A stretch of 15,851 bases of DNA from JAWXVE01 sp044425575 (GCA_044425575.1 JAWXVE010000054.1:1-15851); one strand, 5' to 3'. Positions 8,282 through 15,851 are shown, counted from the stretch's first letter. Notes: generated from the letters alone by a model not told the origin. Made by a program: numbers and translations.

Positions 8282-10240
8282 TTAGGTTAATGGCTTAAGG
8301 TGTTCTATTTTCGAATTTCTTTCTATGGTAAATTCTATTGTAGTACCTTTGCTATCACTTTTTGCAACTTGAATATTTCCATTGTGTAACGTAATGATTT
8401 CTTTGCAGATGTATAATCCAAGTCCATTTCCACCATCTGTGGTATATCCTTTGTCAAATACCTGCTCAATCTTTGATTCTTCAATTCCATCTCCTGTATC
8501 TTTTACCAAGACATGTATGTATTCTGTGTCTTCTGCTGATTCTTGAACCTCAATGATTACAACTCCCTCTTGCATGTGTTTGTTGGCATTGACACATAGG
8601 TTAATAAGTACTTGTAATACCATTTCCCCATTGATATAAGCCTCAATTTCTGGATTACATTCGCACATAATGGTGTTCTGGTTTTTCTCAAGAATTGGCT
8701 TACACACCCCTTGTGCTTCCTGGAAAATCTTAATCAGTGGTATCATTTCTCGTGCTGTTCGCACTTCATTTCCATAGGAAATCTCCATCAGATTCGTTAC
8801 CATTTTGGCTAATCGATCCGATTCGCTCGTAATCACTCCCATATTCTCTATCATCTCTAACTTCTGGTTCTGTGTTAGCTGGTCTTGTAATTGCCAACTA
8901 CATAACTGAGCGTATCCACTCATAATCGTTAAAGGTGTTCGAAGCTCATGAGCTACTTTTCTTAAAAATTCGCTTTTCATTTCACTCATACGCATAAGCC
9001 ATGCTTCTTGTTCCATACTTCTAACTAAGGCAACTCGATCTTCACCACTTTGAATGGCAATTACAATCATAAGTAATAATACAAAAATTAGAATTCCAGC
9101 AGGTGTAATACCACCTCTCGTTACCGCAGGCAAACTGCGATTATAGAAAGACTCAACTACCATTGCACTGATAAGAACTAGAATAGCCACCATAGTAACG
9201 ATATCCTTCTGATTCACTTGCTTATTCTTTATAAAGTGACGAGCGATGCACCAGATTAGCCATAATAGATACAGCACAGATGGTACTACAACACTGTATG
9301 ACACTAGAACTACTTGATTCGTTTGAACTATCATAAGGGCAATGACACATCCTAATGTGAGAAATACATATGCCCATGTCAGCCATTTATATACAAGCTT
9401 TGGATATAAACTTTCAATTAATAAGAGCAATGCCATAGGGGATAAACAAATTACCAGTACAACGATACGATAATGAATATTCCAGTTGTAATCCCATGGT
9501 ATCAGCTGTACAATATAGAACGCTTGGTCACGAAATGCAAAGAGCAAACAACAGAAAGCCAATTGAATAGAAGTCTTACTTCCCCGTAAAAATCCATCTA
9601 ATAGATGATAAATTGCCAGCATAAGCAATCCACCACACAACAAAAATACTGCCAACCGTTCTTGAATCTTATATTGTTCGATTAAGGTCGGCACGGATAC
9701 ATAAAGAGCAGTCAATGCGCCTCCTTCGTTATGTACAAAATTGGAGTATTGCACGATGATTTCTGCCTTTCCACTTTCTCCTATGTAAATAGGAAATGTA
9801 ACGTAATTCACTCGTCCTACTGCCTCGCTGCTATTGTCAGCTACCTTTCCAACCTCTACTACCTCACTGCCATCTACGAATACTTTCATTCCATAATCAA
9901 TGGAATAACCACATACGGAATAGTACTGAAACGGTTCTGCTTCTATTATGACTCGATACGTTCCGTAAGTCACCCCTTCTTCTAACGCTTCATATGTTGT
10001 AACTCCATCTGCTTCTCCACTCATAAAATCACTATGAGTATAGAGCTTTTCTGGGTAAAGTTCCCAATTATCAGACAGTTTTACTATGGTAGTTGTTAAA
10101 TCTATATCCTGTAATGATATGATACCCAGCTGTTCTTGATCTAATTCTACTGTCGGGTATCTCTGTGCATATAGCGCAAACCAAGTAACTAGCAGTAGAC
10201 TTATTATGGTAATTCCCTTCAACACATTAAATTTCTTCAT
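8282..10240 (-). CDS. Seven-TM (7TMR-DISM type) sensor histidine kinase
   Basis: The protein has 652 residues. A signal anchor lies at about 8-25. An extracellular beta-rich domain (about 30-185) follows, with YGTYRVIIE and the MKVFVDGSEV turn, resembling the DISMED2/jelly-roll sensor that often binds carbohydrate-like ligands. Seven hydrophobic segments lie between about 194 and 397. A HisKA domain follows with H431 in FLRKVAHELRTPLT. The catalytic domain has an N-box (NLCVNANKH, about 547-555), G1 (DTGDGI, 581-586), F-box (VFDKGY) and G2 (GGNGLGLY, 603-610). All catalytic motifs are intact. GGAG lies 8 bases before ATG, and a near-consensus promoter stands about 50 bases upstream. It heads a kinase-regulator operon. 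The ligand is unknown. Placement between two injection-system-type ATPases suggests that it senses an envelope or extracellular cue for that system (inference). Confidence 0.94.
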   Translation of the reverse strand: MKKFNVLKGITIISLLLVTWFALYAQRYPTVELDQEQLGIISLQDIDLTTTIVKLSDNWELYPEKLYTHSDFMSGEADGVTTYEALEEGVTYGTYRVIIEAEPFQYYSVCGYSIDYGMKVFVDGSEVVEVGKVADNSSEAVGRVNYVTFPIYIGESGKAEIIVQYSNFVHNEGGALTALYVSVPTLIEQYKIQERLAVFLLCGGLLMLAIYHLLDGFLRGSKTSIQLAFCCLLFAFRDQAFYIVQLIPWDYNWNIHYRIVVLVICLSPMALLLLIESLYPKLVYKWLTWAYVFLTLGCVIALMIVQTNQVVLVSYSVVVPSVLYLLWLIWCIARHFIKNKQVNQKDIVTMVAILVLISAMVVESFYNRSLPAVTRGGITPAGILIFVLLLMIVIAIQSGEDRVALVRSMEQEAWLMRMSEMKSEFLRKVAHELRTPLTIMSGYAQLCSWQLQDQLTQNQKLEMIENMGVITSESDRLAKMVTNLMEISYGNEVRTAREMIPLIKIFQEAQGVCKPILEKNQNTIMCECNPEIEAYINGEMVLQVLINLCVNANKHMQEGVVIIEVQESAEDTEYIHVLVKDTGDGIEESKIEQVFDKGYTTDGGNGLGLYICKEIITLHNGNIQVAKSDSKGTTIEFTIERNSKIEHLKPLT

Positions 10241-10287
10241 GCACTTTTCTCCATTCCATTGAATATTCTCACAATTTACTTGCTTCT

Positions 10288-10316
10288 ATTATAATATTCT
10301 AAGAAGTATTTGTCAT
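10288..10316 (-). promoter_or_regulatory. Sigma-A type promoter of the kinase-regulator operon
   Basis: On the minus strand, ATGACA (10316-10311) is followed by exactly 17 bases and then TATAAT (10293-10288). That is five of six and six of six matches to the vegetative consensus at optimal spacing. Transcription would start near 10281, leaving a leader of about 40 bases before the kinase ATG. The promoter sits in the 101-base gap after the LuxR-type gene, so the two-component pair can be expressed independently of that gene. Confidence 0.75.
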
Positions 10317-10341
10317 GTATGTCTTGTGCATTCAAAATCTT

Positions 10342-12738
10342 TTACAGAACTTTCTCCTCCTGAAGTACCTGAATCGCCTGGGTTCGATTGGATACGTCCA
10401 GTTTCTGATAAATATTTTTCAAATGATATTTCACTGTATTCTCAGAAACAAACATTGCTTTTGCAATTTCTGTATTCTTCATTCCTCGCTTCAGATACTT
10501 CAGTACCTCTGACTCTGTTGGAGTTAACTTCTCTTCTTCCACATCGCCACCTAGATAATATGGGTACAGGGTCTGCATCTGTTGGGCTGCCTTGACAATT
10601 TTCGTTAAATACTTGCGCGTTCTTGGTAATGTTTTAATATAATCTCGGAACATAGACACCACTGCTGCTCCTTCATAAGCAAAGGTGCGAATGAGTCCTA
10701 ATGGTTCTCCTAATTCTATGGTCCGTTCTAGGGCGGTTCGATATCTAGAATTCTCTTCTCGATAATAGGCAATGGCATCTAATAGATGGAGTTGTAACGC
10801 CCAATATGGTAATTGATGTTCCTTACTATCACCAATGGCTTGGTTTACAAAGATGTGTGCCTTGGTGTATTCCCCTTGTAGAATCAATATCTTAATCCAC
10901 ATAACATATTGGTAATAATTAAAGATGCATATCCGTTCATCTGATCTAGGTGCTATCTCTTCAGTCCATCGCTCTAAGTTATCTGCTTTACCTTGGATTA
11001 ATTCTATTTCCAATAGAAAAGTGCGTAAATTATACGTAAGTGCCTTTCCGCCACTGTTCTCTATGTCTCGTTCTACATCCCGGATAATCCAATAAATCGT
11101 CTCAGTCTCACGCTCACCTTTCATGAGCAGAACTCGACTAAATGACACACTAGCTGCAAAGTACAATGTAATATCTCCATAAAGTCTAGCTTGTTGAATG
11201 GCATACTGTGCCTGTTCAAAAGCCAAATCAATTTCATCTAATTCATAGTAAGCTTCCCCCTTCGCAATCTGAGCCATCACTTCACCTTGTGCACCAAGTG
11301 CCATGGAAAAGGCTTCCTGCAACTTTGGATGAATGCCATTTACTTGGTGAAGATATATGGAGTAATCATTAGTTGCATGTAATACACTAGGCATATTAAA
11401 TGTAATCATGCTTGGAAACTTTAACTCTTTGGCTGTTCGTGAATCTGCTGCATTGTGTAACATATAGTCTACTAGATGTCTAACATCTTGACCAGGCAAG
11501 GCTAGTCTTAGATATTCCACGCATTGCTTTACTTCCTCAATATTATAATTTGCTGATTCTTGGCATATGATTTCTCGGAGAATCTCATACCATTTTTCTA
11601 CCTCTTCCCGATATCCAGATACAGCCGCAATCAGCACTTTCGTTAAGATTAATCTTGGATATACTAGAATCACATCATTAGGAACTTTCTCTAGATGCTG
11701 TTCAATCAAGTAGTAATCCAACTCATTTCCTGATGTCATAATTGCAAGTTGTATTAAATCTGCAATATTTAATACATCTCCAAGAATCCCCGCAAATAAT
11801 AAGGCTTTTTCATATTCTTTACGAATACTATAAAAGGAAATCGCCATTCGATAGACCACATCCATGTCTTCTTGGGGGATTACTTGAGCCACACGACTTC
11901 TTAAAAAGTGCTTGAATAATGGATAGAATTCATATACATTCCGTTCATTTACCACATCTAATACACTTCCATATCGCCTCATTTCTATCAAAAAATGACC
12001 AGCTTGTACATAAGAAATCTTGAAAATAGATACAATTAAATCTTCACTCAACTCTTCAAAATAAGATAATTTCAGTAAATAGTCTTGATAAGCAGCAGGA
12101 ATCCCTCGGAATAGTACTTCATTCACATAGGCAAATACATCATTTCTGCACTTAAGCCTCACAATGGAATCAAATCTTCCATTGGCTTCTTTCATACGAA
12201 CTGTTAGAAATGATAAATAAAGTGGCATATTAAAAAAATTGCGTTGCATTAGGGCAAGCTCATAGTCTCCTACCGGTACGCCTTCCATTTCACAATATTC
12301 CTTCACACGTTCTGGCTTTGGCATTAAGTCACGAATCCCCACAATCCCAAGGTTACCTGTAAGGGAAAGAGAGATCATTTCCACTGGAAGCTTTGCCGTA
12401 GACATCATAATTAATTGACTCTTAAGCGGATATTCATTGAGATATGCAACAAATTCTACTAATTCTCTAGTTGCAATTCCCTTTTCCATTCCATCTACAA
12501 TAATCACTTCGTAGGATTGTTCATCTTTTTGTAACACAAAAGATTCAAGGCTGAATTTCTCACCCCATTCTATTTGCAAAACACATTTCATTGCCTTCTT
12601 CTCTAAGTAGTCCTCTACAGTGGCCATTTTCCCCCAACCAAATGGTGCATGAACGTATATCATAGAATACCGCTCACACTGCTTTGAAAATTCATGGCAA
12701 TCTCTAATCTTATGAATTCCATAACGCTCATATATCAT
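10342..12738 (-). CDS. MalT/LAL-like LuxR-family transcriptional regulator with degenerate P-loop
   Basis: The start chosen is ATG 12738 (798 residues); the upstream ATG 12750 touches the Shine-Dalgarno sequence directly. The N-terminus resembles a STAND/NACHT-type NTPase: P-loop-like HAPFGWGKM (about residues 30-38), where Ser/Thr after Lys is replaced by Met, and a Walker B-like VIIVDGME (about 78-85). The middle (about 300-700) is an all-helical, TPR-like region with repeated A-Y-Y/A-F helices, the usual sensory platform of LAL proteins. The last 61 residues are a LuxR HTH: LTPTESEVLKYLKRGMKN, TEIAKAMFVSENTVKYHL, then KNIYQKL. Length is slightly under the usual 850-900. Such proteins activate transcription when a ligand or partner protein is bound. 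The gene lies between the terminator of the ATPase-2 operon and the kinase promoter, so it is probably monocistronic. No terminator is seen after it. A role in switching on the flanking injection-type operons is inferred. Confidence 0.9.
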   Translation of the reverse strand: MIYERYGIHKIRDCHEFSKQCERYSMIYVHAPFGWGKMATVEDYLEKKAMKCVLQIEWGEKFSLESFVLQKDEQSYEVIIVDGMEKGIATRELVEFVAYLNEYPLKSQLIMMSTAKLPVEMISLSLTGNLGIVGIRDLMPKPERVKEYCEMEGVPVGDYELALMQRNFFNMPLYLSFLTVRMKEANGRFDSIVRLKCRNDVFAYVNEVLFRGIPAAYQDYLLKLSYFEELSEDLIVSIFKISYVQAGHFLIEMRRYGSVLDVVNERNVYEFYPLFKHFLRSRVAQVIPQEDMDVVYRMAISFYSIRKEYEKALLFAGILGDVLNIADLIQLAIMTSGNELDYYLIEQHLEKVPNDVILVYPRLILTKVLIAAVSGYREEVEKWYEILREIICQESANYNIEEVKQCVEYLRLALPGQDVRHLVDYMLHNAADSRTAKELKFPSMITFNMPSVLHATNDYSIYLHQVNGIHPKLQEAFSMALGAQGEVMAQIAKGEAYYELDEIDLAFEQAQYAIQQARLYGDITLYFAASVSFSRVLLMKGERETETIYWIIRDVERDIENSGGKALTYNLRTFLLEIELIQGKADNLERWTEEIAPRSDERICIFNYYQYVMWIKILILQGEYTKAHIFVNQAIGDSKEHQLPYWALQLHLLDAIAYYREENSRYRTALERTIELGEPLGLIRTFAYEGAAVVSMFRDYIKTLPRTRKYLTKIVKAAQQMQTLYPYYLGGDVEEEKLTPTESEVLKYLKRGMKNTEIAKAMFVSENTVKYHLKNIYQKLDVSNRTQAIQVLQEEKVL

Positions 12739-12750
12739 AAGAATAATCAT

Positions 12751-12757
12751 TCCTCTC
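12751..12757 (-). promoter_or_regulatory. Ribosome binding site of the LuxR-type gene; decides start
   Basis: GAGAGGA on the minus strand abuts the ATG at 12750 with no spacer, and lies 12 bases before the in-frame ATG at 12738. A zero spacer is not functional, while 12 bases is long but usable, so the shorter form is preferred. The long spacer suggests weak translation. Confidence 0.5.
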
Positions 12758-12784
12758 AGGGTATCACTTTATTTCAATCATCAT

Positions 12785-12804
12785 GTCTAATCATTTAGTT
12801 AGAC
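12785..12804. promoter_or_regulatory. Short inverted repeat upstream of the LuxR-type gene
   Basis: GTCTAA and TTAGAC are separated by 8 bases. The repeat lies between a TATAAT hexamer (minus strand, 12819-12814) and the gene start, a position suited to an operator or autoregulatory site. The arms are only 6 bp, so chance occurrence cannot be excluded. No good -35 box accompanies the TATAAT, which would fit an activator-dependent promoter. Confidence 0.3.
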
Positions 12805-12952
12805 TTATCTCGCATTATACTCTAACTTCCTAATGTTTTCGTGAAACTTGCGAAATTGTAAGGTTGCTGACTGCTAATAATATTTGCATTGTAAACATAT
12901 TATAATGGTTTGATTTTTATAATACTCATTATCATCTATATCCGTTCACAAA

Positions 12953-12976
12953 AAAACTACCCATATGGGTAGTTTT
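12953..12976 (-). terminator. Intrinsic terminator of the ATPase-2 operon
   Basis: A perfect 24-base palindrome with 10-bp arms (AAAACTACCC/GGGTAGTTTT) around ATAT is followed on the minus strand by a run of seven T (12956-12950, overlapping the stem base). It lies 24 bases after the ATPase-2 stop codon. This is a textbook rho-independent terminator and ends the right-hand operon before the regulatory genes. Confidence 0.9.
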
Positions 12977-13000
12977 CATTTACGTCAAATATCGCATCTT

Positions 13001-15169
13001 CTATATAGGCAAAATAGGCATTACTTTTCCATTTTTGTTATAATCCATGCGAATTGCTTCCACAATATGTTCCATTTCGATTTGTCCGCTTCCTTGGCAC
13101 GCTGCTTGGAACGCTGCATTTCTTGCAATAGTCTTAATCTCACTAGGACTTAACTCAAAGTTCTGAGCAATCATTTCAAGAGGTAAGTATTCACCTCTTG
13201 GGCATTCTTTTGGAAACGCATTGTTCCATAGGAGTACTCTTGTCTCTTCATCTGGATATGGAATATTTACCATAAATTCAAACCTTCGGAAGAAGGCTTT
13301 GTCAAAGTTCATTGCCATATTGGTGGTTAACACACAGATTCCATTGAATTCTTCTAACTTTTGCAAGAGATGAGCCGTCTCTAGATTGGCATACTTATCA
13401 TTGGCACCGCCCATATCCTTTGTTCTCTGGGAGAACAAGGAATCAGCTTCGTCAAAGAACAAGATCGTATTAGTCTTCTCCGCTTCTGCAAATACTTCTG
13501 TTAGGTTCTTCTCTGTTTCCCCAATGTATTTGCTCATAACAGAAGATAAATCCACCTTTAATAGATCAAGTTCTAGAGCATTGGCCAATACGTGTGCACA
13601 CATACTTTTTCCAGTACCTGATCTGCCATAGAGAAGGATTCCAATTCCTTTTCCATAGGCGTACTTCTGAGCAAATCCCCACTGACGACTAACAAAACTT
13701 TCTTTCTTAATACGTTGAATCATATATTCAATGGTCTTCTTAATCTCTATGGGTAGGATGAGATCTTCCATGGTAAAAAATGGTTGTATTTTCTTACAAT
13801 GCAGTAGGACTTCTCCAACATGTTGTTGACGGATGGTATTACCAATATGAATCTCATTGACCAATTTCCCTTGATAATAGGTATGAAGAATTCGCAGCGT
13901 TTCTACAATCTGTTCTGGTGTCAACTTATACTTAGAAGATAACTCAATGATATCAACGGAGTCATGGAAGGTAACTCCATATTCCTCCACGTAATAATTC
14001 CAAAGAATCTCTGCTTGTGCCATGTCTAATCGCCCAAGCTCCTGATGAAATACCATATACCCTCGTATGGTATTGGCCAGAATAGGTTCTTCTGTAATCA
14101 CCATTACATAGCGAATTCCATAATTACGAAGAATCTCAAGTATTTTCGTATGATAGACAAGGTTGGCAGTAAATAATTCGTAGTGAAGAATTGGTATACA
14201 ACTATTTACAACTGCAGTGGCAGCAGCATTCTCAAACATATGAAGAATCTCATCTTCTCGATGCTCATTCATATAGTCCATACGAATCAGTAGCAAGTCT
14301 TTGGTAACTCTTCCACCTACTTGTCTGGCAATGTATCGCCTACCACTTCCCACTTTACCTGCTAGGATTCCAACAGCTGTGTCCGTTCCCTCTAGGCTCT
14401 TTTCATAAACATCTGTATACTGAGCAATTACAGGTTCGTAAATGTTGCTTGCTTTCTCTCGTTCATCTTGGGGATAACAAGGAGTATGTTGAAGGATTCC
14501 TTGGAACTCATGTCCTGCACCATGTTCTCCAATCATACGTAGATACACACATTCACGAAGCATTAATTCTGTGCACAACCCCTTATCTAAGGTATCAAAT
14601 ACAATCCCCCACAAGAAGGTATCTTGGGGAAATCGCAATACATCTACTACATTGACATCTTCTCCAATGTTAGCCAGTCCGTAGGACACGGATAAGGTAG
14701 GCATCTTCTCTGCTGCATTGTCTTGTAAGAACCCAATGATACGCTCGTACTTACGGTCCATGCGAATAGCCAGTCCTAAGAGAAAGCTCAACCTTTGGTA
14801 AGGTTCCACATATAGATATTGGAATAGTTGATCGAGAAAATTATAGGTATGATCAATGGTGTCTGGGATGCGACTCTCTAAATATTGCCAAGCTCCTGAT
14901 AGCTCTTCTTGAAAAGATTCTTCTCCTTGGAATGCTTGTCTCTCATAATACTGTGTTTGTAAGGCTTCTTCCATCTGGGAAGGCAGAATAACCGTACCCT
15001 TTAAATGAAAAGGTACGGTATCGCTTTCTTCTATATTATTCTTTTGTAAATAATAGGCGTAATGGATATAGCCATCTACTATCCGCAAGCAATCGATTAG
15101 TTGCTCTTCATAATCCACATACGGTACACCTGTCTTTGTGTGGTCAAATAGCTCACTCCATATATTCAT
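13001..15169 (-). CDS. AAA+ ATPase, Afp15/Pvc15-like (contractile injection system type), copy 2
   Basis: The protein has 722 residues. The first ~240 residues are mostly helical and longer than in copy 1. A degenerate AAA domain (about 245-440) has the P-loop remnant GKVGSGRRY (271-279), again with Arg for the catalytic Lys and no Walker B acids. The second AAA domain (about 465-712) is intact: Walker A GRSGTGKS (514-521), DLSSVMSKYIGETEKNL, Walker B LFFDEAD (570-576), DKYANLETAHLLQK, sensor-1 TTN (615-617) and the FFRR arginine-finger motif (626-629). The SKYIGET and (D)KYANxE signatures mark the injection-system ATPase family. The start at 15169 has AAGGG 10 bases upstream. It begins 16 bp after the chaperone-like gene and is the last gene before a strong terminator. 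It is clearly paralogous to copy 1 but diverged outside the motifs, so the two probably have separate substrates or act as a mixed hexamer; neither is proven. Confidence 0.92.
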   Translation of the reverse strand: MNIWSELFDHTKTGVPYVDYEEQLIDCLRIVDGYIHYAYYLQKNNIEESDTVPFHLKGTVILPSQMEEALQTQYYERQAFQGEESFQEELSGAWQYLESRIPDTIDHTYNFLDQLFQYLYVEPYQRLSFLLGLAIRMDRKYERIIGFLQDNAAEKMPTLSVSYGLANIGEDVNVVDVLRFPQDTFLWGIVFDTLDKGLCTELMLRECVYLRMIGEHGAGHEFQGILQHTPCYPQDEREKASNIYEPVIAQYTDVYEKSLEGTDTAVGILAGKVGSGRRYIARQVGGRVTKDLLLIRMDYMNEHREDEILHMFENAAATAVVNSCIPILHYELFTANLVYHTKILEILRNYGIRYVMVITEEPILANTIRGYMVFHQELGRLDMAQAEILWNYYVEEYGVTFHDSVDIIELSSKYKLTPEQIVETLRILHTYYQGKLVNEIHIGNTIRQQHVGEVLLHCKKIQPFFTMEDLILPIEIKKTIEYMIQRIKKESFVSRQWGFAQKYAYGKGIGILLYGRSGTGKSMCAHVLANALELDLLKVDLSSVMSKYIGETEKNLTEVFAEAEKTNTILFFDEADSLFSQRTKDMGGANDKYANLETAHLLQKLEEFNGICVLTTNMAMNFDKAFFRRFEFMVNIPYPDEETRVLLWNNAFPKECPRGEYLPLEMIAQNFELSPSEIKTIARNAAFQAACQGSGQIEMEHIVEAIRMDYNKNGKVMPILPI

Positions 15170-15185
15170 AAGTGTTCATCCCTTT

Positions 15186-15722
15186 CTAGGATTCTTCATT
15201 TGTTTCGTCCTCTACTCGGAACGCTTCCTCAAAGGTTGCACCCTCATACATTACTTTGGCAAGCATGTCATAGACTCCATCTAGAGCCAGAGCCATCATA
15301 ATCACAGTATCTAATGCAACTCCAAGTGGAATATCAAAGCTTTGTTCTTTCCGTACGGTAATTCCAGTCTTAAGGCATACACGGCCAAGGTGTTCTTGGA
15401 CTCCGAATGTACCAACTAGTGTATTCATATTGCAGAAATTACACATACGTTCCATTTCCACATATTGTTCTTTGGGAATCTCTTGGTCAAATAGAGAAAT
15501 ATACATCTGAAGAATCTGCACCTCTTCTCCCAATAAATCTTGCACAGGGAGAAATAAGATAGTCAAGGATACTTGCTCTGCTTCATAACCCACTAGAGGT
15601 GCTCCAATACTAATAGGCATTTCTTCTGTTTCGTATACTTCTGTTTGAAATCCTAGTATATCAAGACCTTGGGCAATCTTTTGTATGAGTTCTTTCTCAC
15701 TACAACTTTCTATTTCTGACAT
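15186..15722 (-). CDS. YbjN / type III-chaperone-like small protein
   Basis: The protein has 178 residues, is acidic, and has no signal peptide or membrane segment. The predicted layout is helix (about 8-22), strands (VSLTILFLPV, 51-60; VQILQMYISLF, 68-78), helix (86-101), strand (LGRVCLKTGITV, 112-123), then a long hydrophobic helix (132-160) and an acidic tail. The MERMCNFCNMNTLVGTF segment followed by a charged-then-hydrophobic strand recalls the N-x-x-N motif of YbjN/type III secretion chaperone folds. Members of that fold bind unfolded segments of secreted proteins. AAGGAG lies 6 bases before ATG. The gene is 30 bp after the proline-rich upstream gene and 16 bp before ATPase copy 2, so it is cotranscribed with both. 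It may be a chaperone that presents cargo or particle proteins to the ATPase. The fold call rests on pattern only and should be treated as tentative. Confidence 0.6.
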   Translation of the reverse strand: MSEIESCSEKELIQKIAQGLDILGFQTEVYETEEMPISIGAPLVGYEAEQVSLTILFLPVQDLLGEEVQILQMYISLFDQEIPKEQYVEMERMCNFCNMNTLVGTFGVQEHLGRVCLKTGITVRKEQSFDIPLGVALDTVIMMALALDGVYDMLAKVMYEGATFEEAFRVEDETNEES

Positions 15723-15752
15723 TTCTATCTCCTTCTTCCCTATGATAACTCC

Positions 15753-15851
15753 TTACGCACTTCTTCTTGGGGTTGGTGGTGGTGGTGCTGGTCGCCTTGG
15801 CGGAGTTCTCGGTGGTGTTGCTGGTGCCGGTGGTGCTGGTCGCCTTGGCGG
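15753..15851 (-). CDS. C-terminal end of a proline-rich protein (5' end outside window)
   Basis: The last 32 codons of a gene enter from the right edge and end at TAA (15755-15753). The tail consists only of Pro, Ala, Arg, Thr and a final Ser-Ala, arranged as PPRRPAPPAPATPPRT then PPRRPAPPPPTPRRSA, two near-identical 16-residue units. It is disordered and basic. The stop lies 30 bp before the YbjN-like gene, whose strong Shine-Dalgarno sequence falls in that gap, so this is the preceding gene of the same operon. Proline-rich tails of this kind occur as linkers or protein-binding tails on several injection-system proteins, but the body of this protein is not visible and no identity is given. 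Confidence 0.7.
   Translation of the reverse strand, partial: PPRRPAPPAPATPPRTPPRRPAPPPPTPRRSA
15781..15851 (-). repeat. 48-bp tandem duplication in the proline-rich tail
   Basis: A 23-base segment (positions 15781-15803) recurs exactly at 15829-15851, a period of 48 bases or 16 codons. Identity at the DNA level shows recent duplication or slippage. It is unlike the AT-rich neighbours, being GC-rich because of proline codons CCA/CCG/CCN. Confidence 0.85.

Larger units (their letters stand above)
12751..13000. other. Regulatory intergenic region between ATPase-2 operon and LuxR-type gene
   Basis: These 250 bases contain the ATPase-2 terminator (12953-12976), two TATAAT hexamers on the minus strand (12904-12899 and 12819-12814) without a convincing -35 at 16-18 bases, and the short inverted repeat at 12785-12804. 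No open reading frame of significance and no RNA gene is seen. The promoter of the LuxR-type gene must lie here. Confidence 0.5.

Noticed and set aside
15742..15851. Plus-strand open frame starting MITPYALLLGV followed by glycine-rich repeats
   Set aside because: It is open to the window edge but has no ribosome binding site (a pyrimidine-rich stretch precedes it). It runs antisense to a proline-rich frame that ends in a stop 30 bp before a well-placed gene of the same operon. A Gly-rich reading is the expected complement of Pro codons.
1..15851. CRISPR arrays, tRNA or rRNA genes, insertion sequences
   Set aside because: No direct repeats with regular spacers, no cloverleaf or rRNA-like segments, no transposase motifs and no terminal inverted repeats with target duplications were found on either strand by reading.

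Overview
The window looks like a piece of chromosome from an AT-rich Gram-positive anaerobe, most likely a clostridium of the Lachnospiraceae/Cellulosilyticum kind. This rests on base composition, strong AGGAG-type ribosome binding sites, short intergenic gaps, and a 7TM-DISM histidine kinase with an OmpR-type regulator. The taxon is an inference. Every supported gene is on the minus strand, so transcription runs from high to low coordinates.

In transcription order, the right end (15851-13001) is the tail of an operon. It holds the proline-rich C-terminus of a protein that enters from outside the window, a 178-residue protein with a YbjN/type III-chaperone-like layout, and a 722-residue AAA+ ATPase. 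A strong hairpin with a T tract (12953-12976) closes it. A regulatory block follows: a MalT/LAL-like LuxR-family regulator, then a seven-TM histidine kinase with its own near-consensus promoter (10288-10316), then a winged-helix response regulator. A perfect 18-bp inverted repeat (7465-7511) separates this block from the last operon. That operon holds a 271-residue charged protein of unknown family, a second AAA+ ATPase, and the first 1553 codons of a very large secreted or membrane-anchored protein made of beta-sandwich repeats. The large gene runs off the left edge.

The two ATPases are the key to the region. Each has a degenerate first AAA domain (GSGRRY in place of a P-loop lysine) and an intact second domain with SKYIGET, DEAD and RY/KY-N-E-A/T motifs. 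This is the pattern of the Afp15/Pvc15-like ATPases of extracellular contractile injection systems. No sheath, tube or baseplate gene is visible, so the window is read as the accessory and regulatory flank of such a cluster. A chaperone-like protein precedes one ATPase and a giant repeat protein follows the other. A membrane sensor and a cytosolic LuxR-type switch sit between them. The working picture is a clostridial injection machine whose expression is tied to an envelope or extracellular signal, and whose assembly or cargo loading uses two paralogous ATPases. The giant protein may serve as its surface anchor, fibre or cell-surface partner. That scheme is inference; the domain assignments are the firm part.
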